Positions 29,468 to 38,294 of a stretch of DNA of 64,000 bases are shown one piece after another. How positions within the stretch are numbered: the stretch's first letter is position 1; each line of letters begins with the position of its first letter. This DNA comes from JACCXE01 sp963718605 (GTDB lineage: Bacteria > Actinomycetota > Acidimicrobiia > Acidimicrobiales > JACCXE01). The stretch lies in the NCBI GenBank assembly GCA_963718605.1, contig OY970363.1, forward strand, positions 3,906,001 to 3,970,000. Direction: 5' to 3'. A program made the position numbers and the translations under genes. The notes beneath the pieces are model-generated. The model did not search any database. It was given only the letters and a program-made list of their open reading frames with translations, and was not told the DNA's origin.

Positions 29468-30523
29468 TCAGTGCAACGGAGGCATAACTCCGATCGTGTC
29501 GCATCGCTTCGCATTCGCGCGCGCAATCGGTACCCCGGCCATTGTGATCGAGAAGCCTTGAGGAATTTGGTCCCACCAATCGCCCACGGCTTTCAGGTTT
29601 GGCCTCGTCGCCATCGCAGCGTCCAGCGCCGCGGTCGCTTCAGCATTGACCTCCCCGAGTTTGAAGAGTTCGGCGGCTTCCAGAATCAACGGCCGGTTCG
29701 CCTCGGACGCATTCTCGATTGTGCTGTCGAGATCGGACCGCGACCGGAACTCGAGGCGCCGAAAGCCAGGCCGAAGCTCATGGTCGACGATCGCCAACTG
29801 GACTTGCGCCTCAGCTAGTCGGGTCACTAGGTCGGCCTCAGCATCGGTACCCACCTCAAGTCCAGTACTTACGTAGCCATTCAGCAGTTGCGAGTAGATC
29901 TCGCTCCGCTTCAAGAGGTTGCCAAGTGACGACACCCTGGCTGCATCGAGGATGTCCAGGTGCTCAATCCATTCCCCACCCAACGGGAGATCAGCGATTG
30001 GAAGCTCCCCGAAAAGTCGTTCGAGCACGTCAAGGCCATCGGTCACGTTGCCGGTCGTGGGCGCGAATTGCGTGAGCGCGACAGCGACCGTCAAACCGGC
30101 GAGCGCCCCGTCGTCGAGTTGATCGACAATCTGAACCGCCCGATCGATACCAGCCCTAATGACTCGCTGTTCGCCGCGCTCGGCCCGATCCGTGAGCAGA
30201 CTCGCGAGCATGTCGTGGTCCGACTCTCTCTCCGTTGACGCGGCCCCGAGTTGCGCCTTCTTGAGGAGCACATAGAACGCCGGATCGGAAAGGATGTTCA
30301 ACTGGCCGGCCGCTGAGAGCGCGTCGACGAGTTTTGCCCCGAACGCGTCAATACGAGGCGCCGCGACGAGTTCGGCTTCCGCCGAATGTTCCGCTATCAC
30401 CTGTTTGGAGATGTCGCGGATGAGTTCGATCGCCCGCTCTTCGGTAAGACCAGCGTGGTAGTCGCCGTGGACGATGACCTGCGACGCGTTGTCTCCGGCG
30501 CTTTGCGACGCTTTCGAGGTCAC
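29468..30523 (-). CDS. Possible LPO_1073/Vpar_1526-type protein with AGDN motif
   Basis: 351 residues. The N-terminus reads SAGDNASQVIVHGDYHAGLTEERA, a Gln/Asn/Gly pattern (QxAGDNAxQ ... GD) followed by a long helix (AIELIRDISKQVIAEH). From memory this resembles the LPO_1073/Vpar_1526 family. Mostly helical sequence follows with no obvious catalytic motif. The start overlaps the stop of the tiny membrane gene by 4 bp. The shared AGNN/AGDN-Q-GD motif suggests the pair assemble at the membrane. Family identity needs a profile search. Confidence 0.6.
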   Translation of the reverse strand: MTSKASQSAGDNASQVIVHGDYHAGLTEERAIELIRDISKQVIAEHSAEAELVAAPRIDAFGAKLVDALSAAGQLNILSDPAFYVLLKKAQLGAASTERESDHDMLASLLTDRAERGEQRVIRAGIDRAVQIVDQLDDGALAGLTVAVALTQFAPTTGNVTDGLDVLERLFGELPIADLPLGGEWIEHLDILDAARVSSLGNLLKRSEIYSQLLNGYVSTGLEVGTDAEADLVTRLAEAQVQLAIVDHELRPGFRRLEFRSRSDLDSTIENASEANRPLILEAAELFKLGEVNAEATAALDAAMATRPNLKAVGDWWDQIPQGFSITMAGVPIARANAKRCDTIGVMPPLH

Positions 30524-30696
30524 TTCGATCGTTTGGACGAGTCGCCACCGACCTGAGTTTGCTTGGCGTTGTTACCTGCGTGCTGTGTCTGCCGGACGGA
30601 CCGAACCGCAAGCTTCCAACCGCCGACCGCTCCTGCGGTGCCACCAAGCACCAGGCCGATGAGCAACGTCCCCAAACCCTCAAACAACCATGTCAT
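30520..30696 (-). CDS. 58-residue single-pass membrane protein with QxAGNN motif
   Basis: Start ATG 30696 has a strong GGAGGG ribosome-binding site about 8 bp upstream, which decides the start. One membrane helix spans about residues 5-28 (GTLLIGLVLGGTAGAVGG). A short cytoplasmic tail follows with QTQHAGNNAKQTQVGGDSS. The tail echoes the N-terminus of the next gene's product. Coupling (ATGA), shared motif and topology suggest a membrane tether or sensor for its partner. It is too small for a domain call. Confidence 0.65.
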   Translation of the reverse strand: MTWLFEGLGTLLIGLVLGGTAGAVGGWKLAVRSVRQTQHAGNNAKQTQVGGDSSKRSK

Positions 30697-30927
30697 TCTG
30701 CAAGCCCTCCGATCCGAGCCCAGATTCTCCCATAGGGGCGTGACGCGCCAACGGACGGCGACCACACCTGCAAGCCTGCGTGGCGTGAAGGTCACATGGG
30801 CGCTCACCCTTAGTCAAACCGAGCATGACGCGGCGCTAGTGGCGCGCCTGTGTGTTCAAATGTTGATGTGGCGACCTGCCGCCCGTCGCCCTCTGAGGCC
30901 ACGTTGACCTCCAGCGATCGACCCGTG

Positions 30928-32022
30928 ATGTTGGTGTGCATCGGAGCCGGCGCTTCTTTCGGCTCACTCGTCGGCAGCCCCTTCCTCAATCTCCCGATCA
31001 ATATCAATGGAGTCATGCCGTCGCTGACGGCAGAAGAGGCCCGTCCACCCCTAACTCAGCACCTCGTCCGCCCGGCCAAGCTGCAGAACTGGCACTTGGG
31101 TAAGCATCAGGCGTGCATTCCTGTTGTCGATTGGCTCCGGCGAAACATGGGGACTGGTGGTGCCGAAGCCAAAAGCTTCGAGGAGTTTCTGGTGGAGTAC
31201 CGCGACAGTCGACACGTCCCGAATGTGAATGCCCATCTCACGTCGTTGCGCTTCTACGTCCGAGATCTGATTTGGTCCTGCACGACGGTGTTGCGTGACT
31301 GGTCAGTTTCCGGCGGCATCACCCATTACGCGAGTCTCGTCAACGAATTGTACGACTGGGCGTGTCAGCACGATCGCGAGGTTGTGTTCGTCGTCTTTAA
31401 TTACGACCTGCTCTTAGAGGATGCTTGTCGGGTCGCTTGGGGAATGGAATGGTGGAACACGCCGAGTTATCTGGCGTCGAACGAGCGGATGCGCGTTCTG
31501 AAACCGCACGGCTCAATCCACTGGGAACACAAGATTCCTCACCACCCCACGACTTACGACGAGGCGGAACGGGTCGTGGTCGAAGATGTCGATCCCACTG
31601 ACGTGACGCCAACGTTCGACATTGTCAGCGGTCCTCCATGGGATCGCATGGCGGTCTCCGTGGACCCGGCGTTGCCCGCGATCGCTCTGCCCATGGCCGA
31701 CAAGACGCGGCTGGAGTGGCCGGCCGAACAAGAAGCATTCATGAAGGCACTGGAGGGCCGGGTTACGAGCGTTGTTGCGATTGGGTGGCGTGCGGCGGAG
31801 GCACACTTCCATGACTTACTCCACGCCGCAATGATGCCGGATTGCCCGGTGGTCGTCGTGACGCCGGACACTCAGGAGGGTGACAATATCGGTGCACGTA
31901 TTCGGCCGACCGCGAGCTCGATTGCGGGCGCACCGCTCGTGCTAACCGTCAAGTTCAATGCGCTATTGAATGATCCGCGCTGGAGAAATTTCCTCGACGG
32001 CGCGGCGCTACGCGTTCATTAG
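30928..32022 (+). CDS. SIR2-like protein, putative NAD-consuming defence effector
   Basis: 364 residues from ATG 30928; the frame stays open to a GTG at 30850 and neither start has a clear ribosome-binding site. The Rossmann strand leads into CIGAGASFG. FNYDLLLEDA matches the SIR2-family (T/F)NYD motif, and LKPHGSIHWEH carries the catalytic-type His of HGS. Many bacterial proteins of this type hydrolyse NAD+ to abort phage infection. It is divergent from the membrane pair and lies inside a mobile element. NADase activity and a defence role are inferred. Confidence 0.75.
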   Translation: MLVCIGAGASFGSLVGSPFLNLPININGVMPSLTAEEARPPLTQHLVRPAKLQNWHLGKHQACIPVVDWLRRNMGTGGAEAKSFEEFLVEYRDSRHVPNVNAHLTSLRFYVRDLIWSCTTVLRDWSVSGGITHYASLVNELYDWACQHDREVVFVVFNYDLLLEDACRVAWGMEWWNTPSYLASNERMRVLKPHGSIHWEHKIPHHPTTYDEAERVVVEDVDPTDVTPTFDIVSGPPWDRMAVSVDPALPAIALPMADKTRLEWPAEQEAFMKALEGRVTSVVAIGWRAAEAHFHDLLHAAMMPDCPVVVVTPDTQEGDNIGARIRPTASSIAGAPLVLTVKFNALLNDPRWRNFLDGAALRVH

Positions 32023-32148
32023 GAAAAATGCCGCGGCGCTACTTGCCGACACAGCTGTCTCGCCTCCACCTCCTTGCAGCGTGAAGAAGTTCGCGGCACC
32101 GATTTCGCCCGGCGTGCGTCGATCAGAGTACGCCTCAGATCAGGCCTC

Positions 32149-33681
32149 TCACGAGGCCTTCGTCTTCTCCATTTGGCCGGTCGAGCGTTGCAACCGCCAC
32201 ACTTCCAGGTACGGTTCTTCGCCACAGCAGTCCGGCGTGGTCGTCTCCAAGAGGCCGTCAGATATTTTCGGTGAGGCACCGTCCACGGCGCCGGCGCTGA
32301 CGTAACCGACCCCGTCGGCCTCAGCCAGAAACACGGCCGACACGAGGGTCTTCTGGCCAGCAGGCCCACACTCGAATGCGATCGCGGCATCAAGTTCTTC
32401 GTCGCCGTTGAGATCGCCAAACGCTGCTTCGACCAGGTGGAAAATTGTGTCGTTCGGCGCAACGTAACTCCCCTCTTGGAGATCCACGTCGTAAGTCTCA
32501 CCGTCGCAGGGCAGCCGATATTGACGGTGGCTGAATTCACTTGACACGCCGTCCGCTGGCACTGTGAAGGAGTCGTAATCGGGGTGCGAGCCAAACAACC
32601 TCTCAACAAGAATTAGCCCTCCGAGCGCAACTAAGAGAAGAACGCCAAAGGCGAACGCGATATTGGCCGCGATAGATGCTTGTTTTCGCACCCCGACCCC
32701 GACGAGAGCCAACCCAAACTTTGCACCGTCCGCGATTAGTCCAACTGCGTGCTCTCGCGCAGCTTTGGTGTCTCTTGCGCGGTTCATATTAGGGCCGGGA
32801 TCAGCCCCCTCTCGATCGGCCTCGGAGACCGACTCCGCGAACATTTGCCGTTGCGGCCTGCCTTCCTCTCCAGACTTTCTTGCCCGCAAGACGGCGGCTC
32901 GAAGCTCATGAGCTGTCGACGAGCCTATGACTGTCGTCGAATCCCTTCCGTCGGCGCCTTGACCACGCATGTCGTCAATTCGTGCGCTTGTAAGAAATCG
33001 GCTTGGGCGCCGTTCTCTAAACCCATCGGCCTTCTGCCGAGCCATTTCTGAACGCTCCGGAAGGCCCGCCGCATCAAAATCGTCTGCTGCTCTCTCGAAC
33101 CACCGAGACGCGAACAGCTCGCGGCCGCCGGCAACGAATACCTCTCCAAGTTCCTCGGCGCATCGTCCCGCTTTCCGCCTGCGGAAATCCGAGCTGTCGG
33201 ACGGGACAGCGACGTAGTCGTCGTGGGGAACGGCGCCGCCCACGTCGACGCGAAACGAGTCGACAATTGGCTCACGCTCGGAAGTTGAACGCCAGATTCC
33301 GTATGCCTCGGAGAGAGCGTCGTCGGCGCCGCGCCAGTGCCCGCGCAACCCGTCCGCGATCCCGGCCCAAAGCAACAGCTCGGCTTGTTCGTCGCGAGAC
33401 GCACACCTGATCACCTCGTGGTACAGCAAGTTGGCCGCCGCTTCGATGAGAAGGTCAGGCCGTTCGGTCCGCCGGCGATGCGCCTGCAGTAATAGTTCTC
33501 GGCCCAAGATCAGTGAATCTGCCCGCTGCAGTGACTCTGTATCGCCGACAAGCTGCCTAAGCACGGCAACTGCGAACTCCTTGTGTGACGACGACCCAGA
33601 TCTAAGGATCGACCACGCGTTCTCGTCGTTCAACTCCACAATCGCCCCCCGCTGACCCACGACTTCGGTCGAGTCTGGCAT
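32149..33681 (-). CDS. Large single-pass membrane protein with helical cytoplasmic half
   Basis: 510 residues. The first 330 are helical, TPR-like in character (repeated A-x3-A-x-L-L and Trp/Tyr spacing), and contain an Arg/Glu-rich linker near 225-300. One membrane helix lies at about 335-360 (FAFGVLLLVALGGLILV). The external C-terminus has four Cys and a DLNGDEELDAAIAF segment, which resembles FG-GAP or calcium-loop motifs. No family is recognised. It lies between the SIR2-like gene and attR, facing the former. Confidence 0.6.
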   Translation of the reverse strand: MPDSTEVVGQRGAIVELNDENAWSILRSGSSSHKEFAVAVLRQLVGDTESLQRADSLILGRELLLQAHRRRTERPDLLIEAAANLLYHEVIRCASRDEQAELLLWAGIADGLRGHWRGADDALSEAYGIWRSTSEREPIVDSFRVDVGGAVPHDDYVAVPSDSSDFRRRKAGRCAEELGEVFVAGGRELFASRWFERAADDFDAAGLPERSEMARQKADGFRERRPSRFLTSARIDDMRGQGADGRDSTTVIGSSTAHELRAAVLRARKSGEEGRPQRQMFAESVSEADREGADPGPNMNRARDTKAAREHAVGLIADGAKFGLALVGVGVRKQASIAANIAFAFGVLLLVALGGLILVERLFGSHPDYDSFTVPADGVSSEFSHRQYRLPCDGETYDVDLQEGSYVAPNDTIFHLVEAAFGDLNGDEELDAAIAFECGPAGQKTLVSAVFLAEADGVGYVSAGAVDGASPKISDGLLETTTPDCCGEEPYLEVWRLQRSTGQMEKTKAS

Positions 33682-33816
33682 CTCCTCGCCATACCGTCTG
33701 TGAAGATGCCTGCGACAGGCTTAGATACGACCCGCGCCGAGCGTGGCGCTCTCAGTACTCAAACCCCGAGAGTGCAGCTGCCTCCTGAAACGACCAAATG
33801 GATCGCAGCTGAGCAA

Positions 33817-33835
33817 TCGGTCACCGTTTGGTCAC
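33817..33835 (+). repeat. Paired GGTCAC direct repeats, likely integrase arm site (right)
   Basis: TCGGTCAC at 33817 and TTGGTCAC at 33828 are 11 bp apart, the same spacing and orientation as the pair near attL. They lie about 119 bp inside the right repeat. The rest of the 33682-33953 stretch holds no gene that I can support. Confidence 0.58.
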
Positions 33836-33953
33836 GGACCACCCGATACGCACCTGCATAGAGCGTCACCTACAAATGTGCGAGGCGCCGATTTCTAAAG
33901 GTCAGTCCGACTCCGCACCTTGCGGTGACACGAGCGGAAACAGGCCACGCATA

Positions 33954-33975
33954 GTTCGAATCCCAGGGGGCGCAC
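33954..33975 (+). repeat. attR core, 22-bp direct repeat
   Basis: An exact copy of 24160-24181. It contains only the 3' end of tRNA-Lys, with no tRNA upstream of it, as expected at the distal junction of an element inserted into a tRNA gene. Confidence 0.93.
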
Positions 33976-33988
33976 CACCGCTGGGTCG

Positions 33989-35012
33989 CTACGACGCGAC
34001 CGCCGCGAAGTCTTCAAGTCCGTCAGATAGGGACACCTGAGCGGCGAAGCCGAGGTCCTCATGCGCCCGCGTGGGTGACGCGAAGACGTGGCGCACGTCG
34101 CCGAGCCGCCACTGACCGGTGACGACGGGCGCCAGTTCGGTGCCGCTGGCCGCAGCCAGGCCGGACGCCAGATCGAGCACCGTCTTCGGACTACCGGTCG
34201 CGACGTTGTACGCGTCGAACCGCGGCGACTCCACGGTGAGTGCAGCCAGGTTTGCTCGCGCGACATCGGTGACGTGAATGAAGTCGCGCATCTGAGCGCC
34301 GTCCTCGAAGACCCGCGGCGCTTCGCCTTTGCGCAGCGCGCTCGAGAAATATCGAGGCGACACCGGCGTATGGCGTGTCACGCGGCATCCGCGGCCCGTA
34401 CACGTTGTGGTAGCGCAACGCAACGAGCGAGGCTCCGCTCTCGCGCGCGTACGCGGCGCACAAGTGTTCCTGATGCAGCTTCGTCGCGGCGTACACATTG
34501 CGCGGGTCTACCGGCGCATCTTCGGCAACACTGCGGGGCTCAAGCGCGGCGGCGCAGGTTGGGCAGCGAGGCTCGAACCGCGCCGCGTTCAGATCGGCCA
34601 CGTCCCGTGCCGGCGCGCGCATCGGGCCGTGGGAACTGCATTCGTACCGGCCTTCGCCGTAGACGACCATGCTGCTCGCGAGCACGAACCGCCCGCGGAA
34701 GGACCGCTCGTGCAGCGCGGAAAGGATGCAGGCAGTGCCGAGCGCGTTCACCGCGACGTAGTCCTCCACGTCGCCGAAGTCGACGCCCAGCCCAACCTTG
34801 GCGGCCTGGTGACACACGGCGTCAACGCCGGCGACGGCTCGGCGGACGACCTCCCGATCAAGCACACCGCCGACACGCACGTCGAGGCCGTAGCGGTCGT
34901 CGTCTGTGGCGTCGACCACATCGAGCGCGACGACTTCGTGGCCGTGGGCGAGTGCTTCGTCGACGATGTGACTCCCGATGAAGCCCGCCGCGCCAGTAAC
35001 GAGAATTTTCAT
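33989..35012 (-). CDS. NAD-dependent sugar epimerase (extended SDR), one frameshift
   Basis: About 340 residues when repaired (shift near 34350). Rossmann GAAGFIG (7-13), the active-site Ser in LASSMVVYGEG and the YAATK of the YxxxK pair are present. An insertion with CPTC and EPRSVAEDAPVDPRNVY resembles the zinc-ribbon-like loop of some dTDP-L-rhamnose 4-epimerase-type enzymes. The C-terminal half (FEDGAQMRDFIHVTDVARA) lies in the other frame. It likely acts on a nucleotide sugar. It is followed by the kinase/regulator genes on the same strand. Confidence 0.83.
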
Positions 35013-36214
35013 GGGACGGATACGAGCGGCAGGTGCACGGTGAACCGGCAGCCGTCGCCCTCGTTGACCACGGCGATTGCGCCGTGGTGTGCATCGACGA
35101 TGCCCTTGGCGATCGCCAGGCCCAGCCCGGCTCCGCCGTCACCGGGCGTGCGTGCGCAGGTGCCGCGGAAGGCGAGGTCGAAGACCTGGTCCAAGTCGGG
35201 TTCGGGAATGCCACCGCAACTGTCAGCCACCGACACGAACGCGAGCTCGCCCTCCATGCCCGCATCGACCCACACCACGCCGTCCGAGGGCGTATGTCGG
35301 ATCGCGTTTTCGAGCAGGTTGCGCAAGACGCGCGCGAACTCGGGCGTCGAGACCTCGAGCATCGGCGCGGGTGAGGTGAGTCGGCCCTCGACGCGCACGC
35401 CCTTGACTCCGGCCAGCGGCCGCGCGGCGGCCACGGCATCGGACACGAGGTCTCCCAACGAGGCCCGCTCGAAGTCCAACCGCAGCGCGCCGGCGTGAAG
35501 CCGGCTCAGCTCGAAAAGGTCATCTACAAGCGAGGCCAAGCGGTCGGCCTCGACGCGGAGTTGCGTGTAGTAGCGACCGCGCGTTTCGTCGTCGTCAACC
35601 ACCCGATCCTCGAGCGCCTCGGCCATCGCGCGAATACCGGCGAGCGGTGTGCGCAGGTCGTGTGAGACCCAGGCCACCAGTTCCCGGCGGGACGCGTCGA
35701 GGCCGCGCTCGCGGGCCCGGGCAATTTCGAGCTGCTTGGACATGTCCTCGAGTTCGCCGGCTAACACTGCGAAGTCGCTCATGTCCGGCACCTGCACAGG
35801 CGCGCCGAGGTCGCCTTGCCCCATGCGCTGAGCGGCCAAACCGAGCCCGCGCGCGGCGGCGTCAAGCCGTATGCCAAGCGCCAGGCTTGCGACCACGCCG
35901 ACGCTCGCCCCGGCAATCACGGCGACAATCAATCCGTGTAACGCGCCGGCATCCAGATGCATGACGCGCGCGGAGGCCAGTCCCCCGCCACCAACTCCGG
36001 CGACCGCACTCAGAGCGACCACCAACGCCTGGGTCGACGCACGACGTCGTCGCAACGGCACCAGGAACAGCGCAACCGCAACCCCGGTAACGACCGCGCC
36101 GCCACCACTTACGCCGGCCAGCTTCCATGCGTCGAATGCGGACATGCCGAAGGTGCGCGACGCCACCAACGTGGCCACAGTGCCTACGGCGGCCGGTACT
36201 ACGAGGCGCCTCAT
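35009..36214 (-). CDS. Two-component sensor histidine kinase
   Basis: 401 residues from ATG 36214, which overlaps the regulator stop (ATGA). Four hydrophobic segments in the first 120 residues form the membrane part with almost no external domain. A HAMP-like linker follows, then the H-box VAWVSHDLRTPLAGIRAM, N-box LRNLLENAIRHTP, and G boxes including GGAGLGLAIAKGIV. It probably senses membrane or wall state. It overlaps the epimerase gene by 4 bp, so the three genes are coupled. Confidence 0.92.
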   Translation of the reverse strand: MRRLVVPAAVGTVATLVASRTFGMSAFDAWKLAGVSGGGAVVTGVAVALFLVPLRRRRASTQALVVALSAVAGVGGGGLASARVMHLDAGALHGLIVAVIAGASVGVVASLALGIRLDAAARGLGLAAQRMGQGDLGAPVQVPDMSDFAVLAGELEDMSKQLEIARARERGLDASRRELVAWVSHDLRTPLAGIRAMAEALEDRVVDDDETRGRYYTQLRVEADRLASLVDDLFELSRLHAGALRLDFERASLGDLVSDAVAAARPLAGVKGVRVEGRLTSPAPMLEVSTPEFARVLRNLLENAIRHTPSDGVVWVDAGMEGELAFVSVADSCGGIPEPDLDQVFDLAFRGTCARTPGDGGAGLGLAIAKGIVDAHHGAIAVVNEGDGCRFTVHLPLVSVP

Positions 36215-36921
36215 ACCGCGAACCTGTACCCCACGCCCCACACCGTTTGGATGTGCGTTGGCGCCGACGGGTCGTCTTCGACCTTCTCGCGGAGACGTCG
36301 CACGTGCACCGTCACCGTTGACGTGTCCCCGTAGGTGTAACCCCAGACCTTCTCGAGCAATTCTTCGCGCGTGAACGCGTTCGGCGCCGCGCGCATCAGG
36401 AAACACAAGAGCTCGAATTCACGCACCGTCAACGACACCAGCTCGCCGGCCCGGAAGGCCTGGCGGGCCGCGGGGTCGACGCGCAGCGAACCCGCTTCGA
36501 GCACTGCAGGCGCCACCGGAGTGAGCGGCCCGCCCGCGCGGCGCAGCACCGACTTGACGCGGGCGATCAGCTCCCGAGGCGAGAAGGGCTTCGACAGGTA
36601 ATCGTCCGCCCCCAACTCGAGTCCGATCACACGATCGTTCTCGTCGCCACGCGCCGTCAGCATGATGATGGGTACGGGCGCCACCTCCCGCAAGCGTCGG
36701 CACACTTCGAGCCCGTCAATACCCGGCAACATCAGATCGAGCACGACTAGGTCGGGCGGTGACGCGATCGCCATCGCGAGAGCGTCGAGGCCATCGCCCA
36801 CGCATTCGACGAGGTACCCCTCGCGTTCGAGATATCGGCCAACCACGTCGGCGATCGTTACGTCGTCATCGACGACCAAGACCCGCGGGGCGCTCACGCG
36901 ACTGACCTTAGGAGTGGACAC
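36211..36921 (-). CDS. OmpR-family response regulator
   Basis: 236 residues. The receiver domain has acidic pocket residues (VVDDDVTI), the phosphorylation Asp in VVLDLMLPGIDGLE (about 57), Thr in MLTARG and Lys in DYLSKPF. The C-terminal winged-helix domain ends with VWGVGYRF. It forms a coupled pair with the histidine kinase. Its promoter region faces the GT2 gene across a 90-bp divergent gap, so it may control both directions. Confidence 0.93.
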   Translation of the reverse strand: MSTPKVSRVSAPRVLVVDDDVTIADVVGRYLEREGYLVECVGDGLDALAMAIASPPDLVVLDLMLPGIDGLEVCRRLREVAPVPIIMLTARGDENDRVIGLELGADDYLSKPFSPRELIARVKSVLRRAGGPLTPVAPAVLEAGSLRVDPAARQAFRAGELVSLTVREFELLCFLMRAAPNAFTREELLEKVWGYTYGDTSTVTVHVRRLREKVEDDPSAPTHIQTVWGVGYRFAV

Positions 36922-37011
36922 GCCCGACCTGACGCCCGCGTCGGAAGAGTTTCGCGTTTTGTAAGCCCGATTTGGGAGTGGCTGGGGACACTGCGCCGGT
37001 ACCGTCCGACG

Positions 37012-37650
37012 GTGATCGACGTCGTACTCCCGGTGCTAAACGAGGCGGGCGCGCTCCCGAACGTGATCGCGAGTTTGCCCGCGGGCTACCGGCCGATCGT
37101 GGTCGACAATGGCTCGACCGACGGGTCGGCGGAGATTGCCGCAGAACTCGGGGCATGCGTGGTCTACGAACCAGTGGCCGGTTTCGGATCGGCGTGCTTC
37201 GCCGGCCTCGCTGCCGCCACTGCGGATGTGGTCGCCTTCATGGACGCCGACGGCTCGCTCGACGGCGCCCATTTGCCGCTTGTGTGCGACCCAATCGCGG
37301 TCGGCTCCGCCGACTTAGTCGTCGGCGCGCGCATTGCCGCCCGCGGCGCGTGGCCGTTGCACGCCCGTGTCGCGAACAAGGCGCTGGCGTTTCAACTGCG
37401 CCGGCGCGGTATCGCCGTGACCGACCTCGGCCCGATGCGCGCGGCGCGCCGCGACGAACTCCTCGCTTTGGCCATCTCCGACCGGCGCTCGGGGTGGCCA
37501 CTTGAGATGGTCGTGTTGGCGCACGCGGCCGGATGGCGAATCAACGAGGTACCCATCCCCTACGCACCGCGAATCGGACGGTCCAAAGTGACCGGCACCG
37601 TCGGCGGCACCGTCCGCGCGATCAAGGACATGTCGGCGGTGCTGCGGTGA
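37012..37650 (+). CDS. Family 2 glycosyltransferase
   Basis: 212 residues from GTG 37012. The GT-A signature is clear: DVVLPVLNEAGALP, then VVDNGSTDGSAEIA and FMDADGSLDG (DxD-like metal site). The short length and lack of membrane helices suggest a soluble or membrane-associated enzyme that adds one sugar, similar in layout to dolichyl-phosphate sugar synthases. Its stop overlaps the next gene (GTGA), starting a run of three coupled genes. Confidence 0.87.
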   Translation: MIDVVLPVLNEAGALPNVIASLPAGYRPIVVDNGSTDGSAEIAAELGACVVYEPVAGFGSACFAGLAAATADVVAFMDADGSLDGAHLPLVCDPIAVGSADLVVGARIAARGAWPLHARVANKALAFQLRRRGIAVTDLGPMRAARRDELLALAISDRRSGWPLEMVVLAHAAGWRINEVPIPYAPRIGRSKVTGTVGGTVRAIKDMSAVLR

Positions 37651-38294
37651 CACGACCGGCGTCGCTCATCGTGCTCGCCAAGGCGCCCGTCGCCGGGCGG
37701 TCCAAAACGCGTCTTACACCGCCGTGCACGCCGCCTCAAGCAGCCGAGCTGGCCGAAGCCGCGCTCCGTGACTCATGCGCGGCGGTGGCATCGGTAGACG
37801 GGACACGACACGTACTGGTGCTCGAGGGTGCCCCGGGCGCGTGGCTCCCTGCGGGCTTCGACGTAATTCCGCAGTGCAACGGCGGCTTGGGCGACCGGTT
37901 GGCGCACGCCTTCGCTTCGGTACCCGGCCCCGCGCTGCTGGTGGGCATGGATACGCCGCAAATCACCGGCGACCTGCTGCGTGCATCGCTCGACACGCTG
38001 GCCCAGCCCGCAGTCGATGTGGTGCTCGGACCCGCGGTCGACGGCGGGTTCTGGGCCATTGGGTTCAAGCAAGCCGCACCGGCCGTGTTCCGAGACGTGC
38101 CGATGAGTTCGGCGGACACGCTGTTGCATCAACGGCGTCGGCTTGCGGAGCTTGCATTGCGCGTTGCCGACTTACCGACCCTGCGCGATGTCGACACCAT
38201 CAGCGACGCGGACGACGTAGCGGCGCAGGCGCCGAGTTCGCACTTCGCGACCGCGCTCGCGCGGCTGACGCTCGACACCGCGGTGGCGTCGTGA
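37647..38294 (+). CDS. DUF2064/TIGR04282-type transferase
   Basis: 215 residues from GTG 37647. The N-terminus LIVLAKAPVAGRSKTRLTPP, the GMDTPQITGDLL region and GPAVDGGFWAIGF are the marks of DUF2064 (TIGR04282) proteins. These are GT-A-fold proteins resembling CofC/MobA nucleotidyltransferases and annotated in databases as arsenosugar biosynthesis glycosyltransferases. Its real donor is unknown. It is coupled on both sides by GTGA overlaps, so it works with the GT2 enzyme and the methyltransferase. Confidence 0.85.
   Translation: MTRPASLIVLAKAPVAGRSKTRLTPPCTPPQAAELAEAALRDSCAAVASVDGTRHVLVLEGAPGAWLPAGFDVIPQCNGGLGDRLAHAFASVPGPALLVGMDTPQITGDLLRASLDTLAQPAVDVVLGPAVDGGFWAIGFKQAAPAVFRDVPMSSADTLLHQRRRLAELALRVADLPTLRDVDTISDADDVAAQAPSSHFATALARLTLDTAVAS

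Larger units (their letters stand above)
24160..33975. mobile_element. Integrated element in tRNA-Lys, about 9.8 kb, with defence-like cargo
   Basis: It is bounded by a 22-bp direct repeat: the 3' end of tRNA-Lys on the left and a matching copy at 33954-33975 on the right. It carries a tyrosine integrase beside the left end, an excisionase-like HTH protein, a winged-helix protein that may start replication, and several accessory genes. No relaxase, capsid, terminase or transposase genes are seen. It could be a phage satellite-like island or a mobilisable integrative element. All its genes have intact frames, unlike several host genes nearby. Confidence 0.88.

Noticed and set aside
33954..33975. 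Second tRNA-Lys
   Set aside because: Only the 3' 21 bp are present; there is no anticodon or D-arm. It is the attR copy.
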